DNA of 64,000 nt, from contig OX579634.1 of assembly GCA_951230915.1 (NCBI GenBank), forward strand, positions 47,753,570-47,817,569, written 5' to 3'. A program made the position numbers and the translations under genes. The notes beneath the pieces were generated by a model. That model saw only the letters and a program-made list of their open reading frames with translations. It did no database searches and was not told the origin of the DNA. Positions within the stretch are counted from its first letter, which is position 1. The number at the start of each line of letters is the position of its first letter. This stretch comes from Antitrichia curtipendula (taxonomy: Eukaryota; Streptophyta; Bryopsida; Hypnales; Leucodontaceae). Positions 23,270-34,883 of this stretch are shown piece after piece.

Positions 23270-25885
23270 TAGCTACGTCGAATAGAATTGTCCAGGCTCC
23301 TCACTATCTGCGCCCGCACATTGAGCCACTTGAACTAGGATGACCGAACTCCCAACAGGCTCTTTGTTCGTGACGGTCCGAAGACTGTCGTTTCTACTCA
23401 TTGAACATCCTTGCCAGGCATGAAGAAAATGGACCGCACTTGGGTGCTGGAAACTGGTTAAACGTTCTTGAGTTATGACTCCTCCTTGACAAATCAAAGT
23501 GCCAAGCAAAAGCATCTCGGCATGGCTGACAAAGCATAAACATCTGTGTCATAGAGTCTGCCGAAGTAAAAAGACTCAACAGCGGTGACAGTGATTCACT
23601 ATCGACGTCCACACAGCATTTTAGGGTGGACATCCTTGCACGAAGAAAATGGACCGCACTTGGGTGCTGGAAACTGGTTGAATGTTGACAGGGGGCATGG
23701 ATGTTCACGGGGTCCGGCCTTCAAGGAATTTTCGGAGACTGTGATTCTTGTAGGATTCCCCTTCTTGGTAATTGTCCAACATCCCTGCTCCCCGGTCCTC
23801 TTTTGAAACTCTGAAAATTCACAAATTAAAGACTTCAGTGCAGGCACACTAGCTGGAACATCAAAAAAATCCAACCACCATAGTTACGATCAAATATCGA
23901 ATATAATTACCTTCAATTGGCCTAAATGAGTGACGGAAAAAGGAAATAGGACTCACAGTGATCGTTTTTATATTACCTGACATCAGGGTTGCTCGTGAGA
24001 TTCCGGACGATCGTAAATCCGCAAGCGCTTAGAGCTGTTCCCATCGCAAGAAAGAGTGGGTAGATCTGAACAATTCACAGGAGTCAGATCTTCATCATCA
24101 GGAATTGTTGTTGAAACCTCAGTTTTTAAATTTTCAATGGCAATGGAGCTAGCATCAAGTCTGATAGCCCAATTCTCATCTGTGCAGTTTCCAGATCGTT
24201 AAGTGGAAAGTCAACCTGTTTGAGACAGCAAACTACAAACAATCACGGATTTTCAAGAACTTACAGTACAAGCTACACCACTGCATACAAATTTCACAAG
24301 TATTTTTTCTCTTCAAGACTATTAATTCACATTATGGCACAAGTGAAAGTTTGGTATGCTGACAGATGCACTATACGACCACGACAATAGATTGTTGACC
24401 TATTCTAAATCTAGATGCGAAAATGAATTTTTGACACCTAGTTCTTCAACAACTTGAATTGCATGTAAATTAGAGTGGAACTCACTGATCAAATCTGCAG
24501 AGCAAACTTCTACTGGAACAGAGTTTCTTTAGAAAAGACAGTCGCAGGATGCATGCAACAAGATCATGATTCAAACACTCTAGAGGGAATAAATTCTACA
24601 CAATCTCACACCCCTAGTAAGCCAAAATTGTAAGTCATGAACCTTTCAGAAACTGAAAAAAATCTATACTCTCTACTTCAAAAACAATTCCGAGCTCGAA
24701 TCATGCAAGAGTGGTCGAAGCATGCTCGAATCATGCAAGGTTGCTAGAAGTGTAGCTCCAATTCATCTCCACCTCTCTCAACCGAACATGCGTCAGAAAC
24801 GTAGCCACCCAAACGGAAGCAGACGTGCAGAATTAACTCCACCACTCAAAACCAAGAACCACATTAATTTGAACGAAACAGTCGATTCCACCAAATCAAA
24901 TCTAAAGGGCTGGAATCAATAACATTCGAATTCAAAGCACGCGCAAGTTAGACGACGGAGTCCGGAGCATTAATTAATTCACAAGATGAAGTTCGTTTAA
25001 AATGAAATCTAAGAATTAAGCAAGCTAGCGTGAGGTACCTCGATCTGGTTTGATCCAGCGCTGGAAGGGCAGCTTCGCGACCGGCGCCATTGATGGCTTG
25101 CTACGTAATTGCAGATCGAGTGACTGCCAAAATGAATTCTACGACCGCGCGACGTACAGAAGCAGATGTCTCGATCGACGCAAATGAAATGCACTGAATG
25201 AATTGAAAAGCTTCAACTGCCAGTTGATGGGTCGAGCGGATTGTTGCAACCAGTGCATGCGACCACCGGATTGGGGCGGCGAGCTTTATGATATCTGTCG
25301 CTGGACATAAGTCTAGTCATCAAGGGAACGAGAGAGAGAGAGGAGTGGCGGCCGAGTCTTTCGGCGTCTCTGCGCGGCTGTTGGCGTCTTCGGGGACTGC
25401 TCTGTGCTGATGAGGCGATTCTTATTTTGTTGGCGACTTGGCTAGTATCGCCGATTCTTATTGGCTTATATTACAGCAGTTTTTGCTTTTGACTTTGTAA
25501 AAGTATGTAATTTGCATAAATTCCATAAAAGTGGTCAAAGAAGAAGCTTTTTTTTTTTTTTAAGATTCAAGGATTTTCAAGGGATGAATTGGAAGTTATT
25601 TGAATATAACATTGTCTTTGAAGTAACTATTCTCTTTGTCATTCAAATAATGGACTTGGAAGCAATTAGGGATTGAAATGTTGGGTGCACCTAATTTTAG
25701 CACTTTGCAAATTGATAGTATATTGAAATAGTGTCCAAAACATATAGGCTAATTGAATCTAGAGATTCCATATTGACTCCCCCAAAGATGTCAAGATTCA
25801 ACAAGAATTCAAAAACTGAGATAGAATACATTAAGAAATGTGGTCAAATGCTAATTAGATTGATTGAGGTGTAGTTGCATAATGT
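23270..25885 (-). repeat. Left arm of a large inverted duplication carrying B12D
   Basis: Reading the minus strand here, sequence aligns through exons, introns, leader and flanks with the plus strand of about 29,590-32,870. The outer part (25,480-25,885) matches 29,591-30,000. The right arm has about 0.85 kb more between that block and the gene. A 40-bp segment containing AAAATGGACCGCACTTGGG is duplicated inside this arm only (about 23,423 and 23,643). Confidence 0.9.
23705..25090 (-). pseudogene. B12D-like gene copy, frameshifted in exon 1
   Basis: Three exons on the minus strand match the intact copy at 31.2-32.6 kb: 25090-25039, 24065-23977 and 23810-23705. Exons 2 and 3 are intact and would encode the same protein with Ala changed to Ser in the EGE(A/S)YKNH stretch. 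Exon 1 has two extra segments relative to the other copy: 9 bases after the codons for MAPVA (in frame) and 4 bases just before the donor (out of frame). Exon total is 247 bases, not a multiple of three, and exon 2 then soon meets a stop. No alternative GT donor that restores frame is visible. Either a pseudogene, a gene using an unseen first exon, or a sequencing/assembly error. Promoter-side sequence and introns are also conserved, so the copy may still be transcribed. Confidence 0.75.
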
Positions 25886-26199
25886 TGGAAGATTCAATTG
25901 ACTTTGAATCTTGACTAAAGCTCATCCAATTTTTGGATGTTAGTAGGACCTTTAGAAGTTTGAGTGTTGTTTTTAATCATTTTTGTTAGTAACTAGTTTG
26001 TTAACTAAACCTAAATATTTTATAACACACAAGATTTTTTTTTCTTTGATGTAATCAATGTAAAAAATTTTCATGCATTCAATGTCAAAAATTAGTTTTT
26101 GATCTTTGCAAAATTGACTTAAAAGCACATGCTTCATGCTTGGGTGCGTAACTTTTTAAAATCACTAAAAACTAAAATCTAATTGGAGTATTTAATTGG

Positions 26200-26345
26200 A
26201 GTATTTTTTTGTGAGCAATGTAACTTTTGATTGAAGCACCTAATTGAAGGAAAAAAATTTAGTATATTCATATGAAGCATATGTAAGTTACATCTTGTGT
26301 CAAAATTTCAAAAATGTTCATTTCAAAATGACTTTGTAGTCCTAT
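26200..26345 (+). repeat. Fragment related to the 569-bp TTAA element
   Basis: This stretch resembles about 44,945-45,085 inside the TTAA-bounded element at 44.6 kb: both read GTAACTTTTGAT..., then AAGGAAAAAAA, then CTTGTGTCAAAATTTCA, then TTCA..AAAATGACTT. Terminal motifs are not preserved here. It lies directly before the LINE remnant. Confidence 0.55.
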
Positions 26346-26639
26346 CCACCTAAAGATCCATTTGACTTTTTGAGCACCATTTATCCCTAAGTTGTTAATA
26401 TACCAAAAAAATATTCACCTAGCAAAGGAAACCCAGGACAGAGCACGCCGGGGACTGGAGATCTACTGCCTAGCCTTGGGGTCCAAATTGAATTGGAACA
26501 AGACTTACAGTATTTGGGCATCGAGGGGGGACAAGATGATCGAATGGAGAGAGGAGATGGGAGTTACATGGATTGCAAAGGTGAAGGAGTTCGTTACTTT
26601 GGACCACTCATAGGCTTCCACCTCCCACCAGACATGAAT

Positions 26640-27060
26640 ACGTGCGAACAAGTAATTTCTATTAAACCATAATTTTAACCTTAAATTTTGAGCATTTTGT
26701 AATAATGACTATAGGTTTCTATTGCCAAAATTTTCGACTCAAATAAAATATGAAATGATTTCTAGAAGAGGTTGAAAATGAACTAAAATGGTATGTTTTT
26801 CAACTCAAAAAATTATAGAGAAAACATTTAGATGACCACTGAATCAATATTCAAATCAAAATGAGCTTTTAATAGAGAATCATTTTTAGGAATTTTTTGT
26901 TCATTTTTTAGACAAATTTTTCTTATATAATATAGGGGTGTGAAAGTTATTTTTCAGTTCTACAATGTATCTTCTTACTTCAAAATATTGTAACTAATTA
27001 TTATTAACAAATAAAAATATCAATAATTCAAAACATAAACTTTCAAAGTAGAAAAATCTA

Positions 27061-27157
<97 letters not shown>

Positions 27158-27203
27158 CAAAATTCAAAAAGTATATAGGGGGTCCAAAGTTTTGTTTGCA
27201 CGT
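26640..27203. mobile_element. TIR element interrupting the LINE, copy of the one at 49.1 kb
   Basis: Ends read ACGTGCGAACAA (26640) and, on the opposite strand, ACGTGCAAACAA (27203). The LINE coding fragments stop just before and resume just after, showing insertion into the LINE. The interior aligns in inverted orientation with 49,120-49,530; both carry TTATATAATATAG..GTGTGAAAGTTATTTT and GAACTAAAATGG. The copy here has gained a TA repeat and a T tract. No coding capacity. Confidence 0.65.
27062..27152. repeat. (TA)n microsatellite followed by poly-T
   Basis: About 28 TA dinucleotides run directly into about 34 T residues. Length is likely polymorphic and the assembly may be inexact here. 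Confidence 0.9.
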
Positions 27204-27403
27204 GGTTTCTAATGGACACTCTAAATGAACTCCCTAAGTATGGGATTTCAGCAAAAAATTGTGATAAAATTAGGGGTCTTATTATGCAATACCTATGGAC
27301 AAGGAGAAATGAAGAAAAGTGTGCAGCTAGGGTCAAATGGAACTCATGCGTGCTGCCCCATTAAGAGAGTAGAATTAAACTTCTCGACCCACATCTCCAA
27401 ACC

Positions 27404-27461
27404 CATTCCCGGGGATAAGCCTACTAGCCAGCTGGTAGTGCAAGGCTTATCCCCGGGAATG
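27404..27461. repeat. 18-bp inverted repeat hairpin inside the LINE
   Basis: CATTCCCGGGGATAAGCC at 27404-27421 is perfectly complementary to 27444-27461. The 22-base loop contains CCAGCTGG, itself a palindrome, so almost the whole 58 bases can fold. The LINE reading continues on both sides. Confidence 0.8.
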
Positions 27462-29589
27462 AGCCGTGGAAGAAATTACTTAGATACAAAATTGACACCA
27501 AGAGGCCACTTAGGGATGCTAAGTGGAACGAAAACCCGACTTGGATATTCTTTAGCAAAGGGCTAAAAAACAATAACTTCTCCCCCCTTTTGAAGTCTTG
27601 TCTTAAGGCTTTTGGGGCCATAAAGGGTAACCTAACGCAGATACAACCACAAGAACTTAGCAACGTCTTAAAGTAGCCGCTATTTAGAATCCCCTAATTT
27701 TGGAGGATGAAGAGAAACTATGGAGATGGGACCAAATGTGGGGTTGCACTTGTGGGCAAGGGCAAGCATCACAAGGGTCTCACATCTCTGGAATCACAAG
27801 GAAAATGACTGGATAACTATGGAGCACATCCAAGGCAAATTGCCAAGGAGAGGAGCAATAATGGAGAAAGGGAAGACTAGAAGGCTAAAAGCAATAACAC
27901 ATATCCCTTGAGACCCGCATGCTTACCCGGAGAGAAGCCAGAATGCGTGGCTTAACAAACTAGGGAGTTCACAATTTTATCATCACAAATGTACATAAAC
28001 TGAAGGCAATACAACCACTAGGTACACCATGGATAAATCTAAGGGAGTCCTTATCAGAGAAGAAGGTGTACATAGACTACCACACCTCGAATTTGAGCCG
28101 GCGCGAGTAGTATAGTGGGATGCACGCAAAAAATCATTTTCGGAATGCAATCCCAAAGAGGACCTTAAGTGCCCCAACACAATTGGGCGCAACAGGGAAC
28201 ACATATTGCCAACTTCCTATGGGAGTTGGGAGAGTGGATCTAGAAGAAATAGGAAAATTCAAAGTTATCCCATTTTTTGGATATACGTCCTGGAGGGGAT
28301 ATCTCCATGGACTTAGAAAGAAAGTGGAGCGTCCAATTGGGGTGCAAGAGCTCATTAATCAAGGGTACACAAAGGCTAAGAGGACGCATGTGTTCCAAGT
28401 CTTGTGGCACAATTTCCGACCAAATAAGCAAGCCACTTTCATCTAGATGGTGCTCAATAGGGATATTGTTACCATTGAGTGGCTGTTTTATAGAATTCCC
28501 GGCGCCAATGTTGGTTGCTCCTTGTGTCAATGCACCCTAAAGTCAACTACACATCTGTTTTGGGACTATCCCTTCACCTTGGAGTTGTGGTGTAAAATTA
28601 ACACATTAGCCTTACGTGTCGGCCCGCCAGAAATTGATTCATTACAAACCACGCTATTAGGAAATGTTTGCTCTTCAATCCAATGAAAAGAGGCAACACA
28701 ATTGTGTGTGTCCCCCACCACACACACAAACCACAAAAATTAGGAGCCATCCGATTCATTTCAAAAAAATCTCCCCCCCTCCCAAAAAAAAATCAATAGC
28801 CATTAGATGTACATACAAAATATGGTACAAATATGCATATGAATATGATACAACCATATATAAATATGGACAATAGGATACGGATACGACAGTATGAGAT
28901 TATCCCATACTGATTGTTTGCAATCCTATCCTCCCAAAATTATAAGAGGGGGATGGGGGGAGGATAAAAATTTTAATTTTAATTTAATAAACTTTTGCAC
29001 CCTTCCAAAATAATAAGAGGGGGTGGGGTGGGGTTAAAATTTTCATTAAATTTTTTTTGAAAATTGTGCGCACAAAGCGTCACTATGCTATGCATTCAAA
29101 AGTGGTTGCACCAACCAGACTACATAAATATCTTAGTCAATGGCTGCTCTTCAATCAAGGGTGAAACGAGTACATTTGTATATATCAACCAACCCTGGGA
29201 CCTTATGCGTAGCTTTTTAGTTTGGTTTATCTAGACTAAGAGGTGCAGTAAAAGGTATGGGAACCAACATGTTAGCACACAGTGCATATTGCACTCCATG
29301 TGGACCGCCACGCTTCACGTCGGGATGGCTATCTGGAAACATATTCAGGTCGTGATCAAAGACCCCAAGAAGTTAGCACTTTTAAAACGAACATTTGACA
29401 TTGAATGGGCCCCTCTTTTTTATTCCAATTGTAAAGGGATTTGGCATTTTATCCCCCCCCCCTTATGAACTTATGTCAAATTGCTTTTAACTGATGGAGG
29501 GCCAAGGCCCACCCACCCCGCCCTTGTTGGCGTTCACAAGCAAAGGAAATTACTTGAAATAATCAATTAAAATTTATAATAAAAATTGA

Positions 29590-32500
29590 TTTGTTACAAG
29601 CATTAAGACAAATACACCTCAATCAAGCTAATTAGCATTTGAGCATATTCCTAATATTTGACTATCTCAGCTGTTGTTGAATCTTGTTGGAAGTCAAAAT
29701 GGAATTCTAAATTCAATTAGCTTACATGTTTTGGACACCATGTCAATAAACTATAAATTTTCAAAGTGCTAAAATTAAATGCATTTAGTATCAAAACAAG
29801 GCTCTCATGAATAGAAGCACAATAGTTCAATTCCTAATTGCTCCCAAGTCCATTATTTGAATGACAAAGAGAATACTTCAAGACAATGTTATATCCAAAT
29901 AACTTCTAATTCATCCCTTGAAAACACTTAAATCTTGAAAAAAACACTTTTTAATTGCCCAATTTTAGAATTTATGCAAATTACATACTTTTTTAAAGCC
30001 ATAAACAAAAATGTACAAACTTTAAAAAAATAATATAGACATTACAAAATTAAGTAAGAATCTATAAGGATTGGTTTTAGAAATCAATTAGTTTCCAATT
30101 AGGTGCAATTATCTTCAGTTATTTTCATTTAATGATTTCCTTTTCAAGATTCTTTTTAGTGTTTGTCCATCATTTTTTATTTTTTTTTGAAGTGGCTCCA
30201 AAATTTTAGTTGAATCTACCAAAATTGTTGGATGTTATATATTATCTTGTTAATTAGATAAAAACAATTAAAATTTTGACAATTTACAACAAATTTCTTA
30301 TAAATTGTTGTAAAAGCTAGCTTAATAATCAAATTCTCTCCTTCAAATTTCAATAGGGCCTATAGGTGGACAAAACAAAGTTGGGGACAAAAAGATTCAT
30401 TCCTCATTGAGGCATTTCTCCACATAGTTAATACTTCTCCAAAATTTACAACTAAATATGTATTCTAAAAGCTATGAAAGATAGACAGAAGGTATTAAAT
30501 TTTGACGCATATCAAACAAAGAAAAGTAATAGTAAAAAAATTTAGAAATAATAAAATAAAATCACAATTAGAAGTTTCCAAAAGTTCTTTTACATCCACC
30601 ACCAATCTATCACCAATCTACCACCAATTTAATACTAATCAGTTGTCAATCTATAAGATGCCTTCGCTCAATTTTAGGCACTTTCAAGTTCTAAAGAGCA
30701 GTTTAGAGCCAAAACAATGGCACATGGCACATTCCTAAGGAATTTTAGATGCAAAATTTACTTGTAAAAGGATGGTAGGACAATTGCCTGCTCCTCAAAT
30801 TTTAATACATTTCCCATCTAAGCTTTCAAAATACGTATTTAATTTTAAATTTGGTGGAGAATTGACTGGAAGGGAAAGATCCAAGTGAGGAATGGCCAAC
30901 AAAATAAGAAACGTCTGCCTTCGCCTCATCAGCAGAGAACAGTCCCCAAAGACGCCAGCAGCCGCACAGAGACGCCGAAAGACTCGGCCGCCACTCCTCG
31001 TTCTCGTTCCCTTGATGACTAGACTAATGTCCAGCGACAGCCTGCCTCAAATATCACGAAGCTCGCCGCCCCAATTCATTGATCTCATCACGCGGACTTT
31101 GAAGCTTTTTCAATTCATTCAGTGCATTTCATTTGCGTCGATCGAGACACCTGCTTTACGTCGGTAGCTAGTAGAATTCATATTGGGCAGTCACTCTGCA
31201 AATACGTAACAAGCTATCGATCAATGGCGCCGGTCGCGATCCAGCGCTGGATCAAACCAGAGGTACCTCACGCTAGCTTGCTTAATTCTTAGATTTCTTC
31301 TCACGAATTTCATCTTGTGAACTAATTGATGCTCCGGACTCGATCCGTCGTCTAGCTTGTGCTTCGATAGAATTCGAATGTTATTGATTCCAGCCCTTTT
31401 TGATTTGATTTGGTGGAATCGACTGTTTCGTTCAAATTTGTTTCGTTTTGAGTAGTGAGAGCACTGGAGCTCATTCTGAAACTCTGATTCTGATGCATGT
31501 TCGGTTGAGAGAGGTGAAGATGAATTGGAGCTACACTTCTAGCAATCTTGCATGATTCGAGCATGATTCGAGCATGATTCAACCACTCTTGCATGATTCG
31601 AGCTCGGAATTATTTTTGAAGTAGAGAGTATAGATTTTTTCAGTTTCTGAAAGGTTCATGACTTACAATTTCGGCATACTAGGGGTGTGAGATTGTGTCG
31701 AATTTATTCAATTCCTTGAGAGTAGGCATTTATTCCCTCTTGTTGCATTCTGCGACCGTCTTTTCTGAAGTAACTCTGTTATAGTAGAAGTTTGCTCTGC
31801 AGATTTGATCAGTGAGTTCCACTCTAATTTACATGCAATTCAAGTTGTTGAAGAACTAGGTGTCAAAAATTCATTTTCGCATCTAGATTTAGAATAGGTC
31901 AACAATCTATTGTCGTGGTCGTATAGTGCATCTGTCAGCATACCAAAGTTAAGTTTTTCCATATTGTGAATACTGAATTAATTGTCTTGAAGAGCAAATC
32001 GGGTTAAATGAAATTTCGTGTTAGGCTATGCAGTAGTGTAGCTTGTACTGTAATTTCTTGAGAATCCGTGATTGTTTGTAGTTTGCTGTCTCAAACAGGT
32101 TGACTTTCCACTTAACGATCTGGAAACTGCACAGATGAGAATTGGGCTATCAGACTTGATGCTAGCTCCATTGCCATTGAAAACTTAAAAACTGAGGTTT
32201 CAACAACAATTCCTGATGATGAAGATCTGACTCCTGTGAATTGTTCAGATCTACCCACTCTTTCTTGCGATGGGAACAGCTCTAAGCGCTTGCGGATTTA
32301 CGATCGTCCGGAATCTCACGAGCAACCCTGATGTCAGGTAATAAAAACGATCACTGGGAGTCCTATTTCCTTTTTCGTAACTCATTTAGGCCAATTGAAG
32401 GTAATTATATTCGATCTTTGATCGTAACTATAGTGGTTGGATTTTTTTGATGTTCCAGCTAGTATGCCTGCACTGAAGTCTTTAATTTGTGAATTTTCAG

Positions 32501-32870
32501 AGTTTCAAAAGAGGACCGGGGAGCAGGGATGTTGGACAATTACCAAGAAGGGGAAGCCTACAAGAATCACAGTCTCCGAAAATTCCTTGAAGGCCGGACC
32601 CCGTGAACATCCATGCCCCCTGTCAACATTCAACCAGTTTCCAGCACCCAAGTGCGGCCCATTTTCTTCGTGGCATGGATGTCCACCCTAAACTGCTGTG
32701 TGGACGTATGATAGTGAATCACTGTTACCGCTGTTGAGTCTTTTTACTTCGGCAGACTCTATGACACAGATGTTTATGCTTTGTCAGCCATGTCGAGATG
32801 CTTTTGCTTGGCACTTTGATTTGTCAAGGAGAAGTCATAACTCAAAGGGCATGGTTTGAATTGTTGAGGT
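29590..32870 (+). repeat. Right arm of the B12D inverted duplication
   Basis: Counterpart of 23,270-25,885 in inverted orientation. Homology covers the upstream leader (from about 30,890), all three exons, both introns, and downstream sequence to about 32,870. The segment 30,005-30,885 has no partner in the left arm; it contains a short CCACCAATCTAT-type repeat at about 30,597-30,640. A third copy of the outermost block (about 29,680-29,790) occurs at 59.9-60.2 kb, so that block is also a dispersed repeat. Confidence 0.9.
31224..32606 (+). CDS. B12D-like protein (MLRQ/NDUFA4-like family), intact copy
   Basis: Small protein of the plant B12D family, which is related to the MLRQ subunit associated with mitochondrial respiratory complex I. 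Exons 31224-31262, 32249-32337 and 32501-32606 join in frame with GT-AG introns of 986 and 163 bases, giving 77 aa. The start MAPVAIQRWIKPE matches the usual RW(I/L)(R/K)PE opening; exon 2 begins IYPLF and encodes one hydrophobic segment (about residues 14-33), then IVRNLTSNPDVR; exon 3 encodes VSKEDRGAGMLDNYQEGE and ends LRKFLEGRTP. Family members are usually about 85-90 aa and continue past this point with a ..MP..N motif, so the C-terminus is short. The neighbouring inverted copy (23.7-25.1 kb) is frameshifted, so this is probably the working gene. The two are transcribed away from each other. Confidence 0.9.
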
Positions 32871-33599
32871 GAAACCAAAATTTAGCTATCAACTCTTACG
32901 AAGCATTTTCCAAACCTAGCATGTCGTGTTTCTGTTCAGTTTCAATGCAAATGTCACGTACTGTTTTTATATTGAATGAGGTTGGAAGGGAAACTTTTCT
33001 TTGAGTACTGCGTGACTGTTCAAGTATTTTAAGACTTTTTTGCACTTTTATGTAACATTTGAGGTTGTTTGGGGGTGGAGCAATTGATCTTTTGTTCCGC
33101 TTATCAGTTACGTAGAACGATGCAAATGTGCAAATCCTGGTAATGATTTTAAAGATCACCGCCTTTTGTCTCATATGAAAATATTTTTGAGAGGTTGTTG
33201 GTTAATATGAGAGTTGGATATTATGCCATTGTCATGGACTAGGTGTTGTGAAAGAGTAGAACTCTGGTTTGAGAAACAACATGTTGAGCCAATGGAATGC
33301 TATTTTCAGATAGAATGATGCTCTACCTCATTTCAAAGTACCTCACACCCAATCAAAACCTCAACGGTTGCATCTTGTGCCAACATGCTCTGACTACCAA
33401 GGGTCAAGAAAGACAAACATATTAACACTAGGAAAATATTACAAAGGATACAATCATGAAATAGTCATACCTTTGGTATCAAATATTTAGTTTTGATCTC
33501 TATAGAATTGTGCTCCATTTAGATTAGGTGCATAATCTCCAATTGAAGGCCATGAGACATGACATGACATAATCCTTTAGTCCATTTGAACTCGAGAAT

Positions 33600-34495
33600 G
33601 TCATGGTATGATTCAATCAATGATTCAACATTAGAACATGCATCTCAATTCAGTGAGTGATTGGGATTTTATACTTTGATGCACATTTGGGAAAGCCTAA
33701 ATGGTTATATTTCAAATATGTGCATGCCATTATTGGTGAAGATGGGATTTATATCTCCAGAGAAGTCACAATGGTAGGAATTCTAATAAGTTTCTATCAT
33801 TGAGGCAAAGAAAGAGGATTTGTGCATCCTACTAAGATTTGTTCAAGATTTTAATTACAAGCATTCAAGTAACAATATATGTTTGTAAATAGAAGATGTA
33901 TCAAAAAAAAAATTGAAATGAAATTGCAAGAATAACTTAATTTTGTTATTAAAGATATACTAGTGGTTGAGTTTTAGGAAGGAGTTTAGCAAAGTGTGGC
34001 AATATTATGAGGTTAGATCCATTTTTGAGGACTTCTTATTTTACAAGAAGACAAACATTGACACTTTGAATTGACCCAATATTTTCAATCTATAAATCCT
34101 CTTCTTTAATAAATCAATCCAATAAATAGCTTGAGATTTGAAAAAAAAACAAGTATCCATGCTCCTCAATATCATGGAAGACAACACATCTCTAATCATT
34201 TGTAAACATCCATGATTCCCATTCCCATTCTTTTTAAGTGGAGTTTCTCATTTGTCTAGTGAATTCCTAAATAAACTTCTAAAATTGAAACTTTAGCCAC
34301 TTAATACTATCCAAGCAAGATTAGTTAAATATCATCACAAATGATTCAAGAGAGTCCTTGAACACATATCCTTATATATACCTACAGTAGTACACAACTT
34401 TGTATTCATTTCTAAACACAAGCCAACAAAATTTCATCTCAAAACAAGATTCAACAACCATGACAAATCCAACTCATCGTTGAAAAAAAGGACTA
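33600..34495. repeat. Repeat segments B1 and B2, second locus
   Basis: 33,600-33,850 and 34,050-34,495 match 6,630-6,860 and 9,270-10,010 in the same order and orientation. Here the two segments are about 0.2 kb apart rather than 2.4 kb. No coding sequence. The flanking 32,871-33,600 is AT-rich with nothing recognised. Confidence 0.6.
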
Positions 34496-34827
34496 CAATG
34501 AAAAAGATGGCTCAAGCCAGGGGCCATCAATGAGACCTTAACATTTATTTAACCAAAACATAATCCACGACATTCAACAGTGATTGCATCCGTAAAGAGG
34601 TGAACCAACACTACCCTATCAAATGCTACAAGTGAGAACTGGAGCAACCAACTTCAAAAACTCCACTCACTATAAGTTAATATATACAAAGTCCACCCTC
34701 CAAAATAAAAATAAATATGCAAAAGACAAATTCCTTCACACAACTACCCAACCTCACATGGCCCATGTCGACGAAAAATCCGATTCTCGACCGAGGCAAG
34801 CAAGGGGCCAACAAAACACGCCGACAA

Positions 34828-34883
34828 GTCAACGACGGGAGAAGTCAACGCCGAGACAAAGGTCAACGCCCCACAGGTCAACG
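34828..34883 (-). repeat. Four spaced CGTTGAC motifs spanning the MYB-CC stop codon
   Basis: On the minus strand CGTTGAC occurs four times at spacings of 15, 18 and 16 bases; the first copy contains the stop codon (CGT TGA). The core TTGAC is the W-box core, but the position is 3' rather than promoter. Confidence 0.7.

Larger units (their letters stand above)
26392..29430 (+). mobile_element. Decayed non-LTR retrotransposon (LINE), reverse transcriptase remnant
   Basis: A frameshifted series of + strand fragments reads as the C-terminal half of a plant L1-like LINE ORF2. First comes a post-catalytic segment near 26,400-26,640 with KLNWNKTYSIWAS and, in another frame, LGPLIGFHLPPDMNT. After an inserted AT-rich element it continues at about 27,205 with DTLNELPKYGIS, LWTRRNEEKCAARVKWNS and EPWKKLLRYKIDTKRPLR. 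Near 28,450-28,680 lies a zinc-knuckle-like zf-RVT region, GCSLCQC...THLFWDYPFTLELW. A weak tail may run to about 29,430. The endonuclease domain and the catalytic FADD block are absent, so the element is 5' truncated and dead. It occupies the spacer between the two B12D arms. Confidence 0.8.

Noticed and set aside
27062..27152. TA/T tract considered as a LINE poly-A tail
   Set aside because: LINE coding fragments continue downstream in the same orientation, and the tract lies inside the interrupting TIR element.
28095..28130. GCGAGTAGTATAGTGGGATG, resembling a tRNA A-box
   Set aside because: No B-box or cloverleaf follows, and the stretch reads as part of the LINE remnant.
32437..32691. 84-codon frame MDFFDVPASMP... 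and its left-arm counterpart at 23599-23874
   Set aside because: Both read B12D exon 3 in a different frame and run from the intron; the spliced B12D frame matches a known family.
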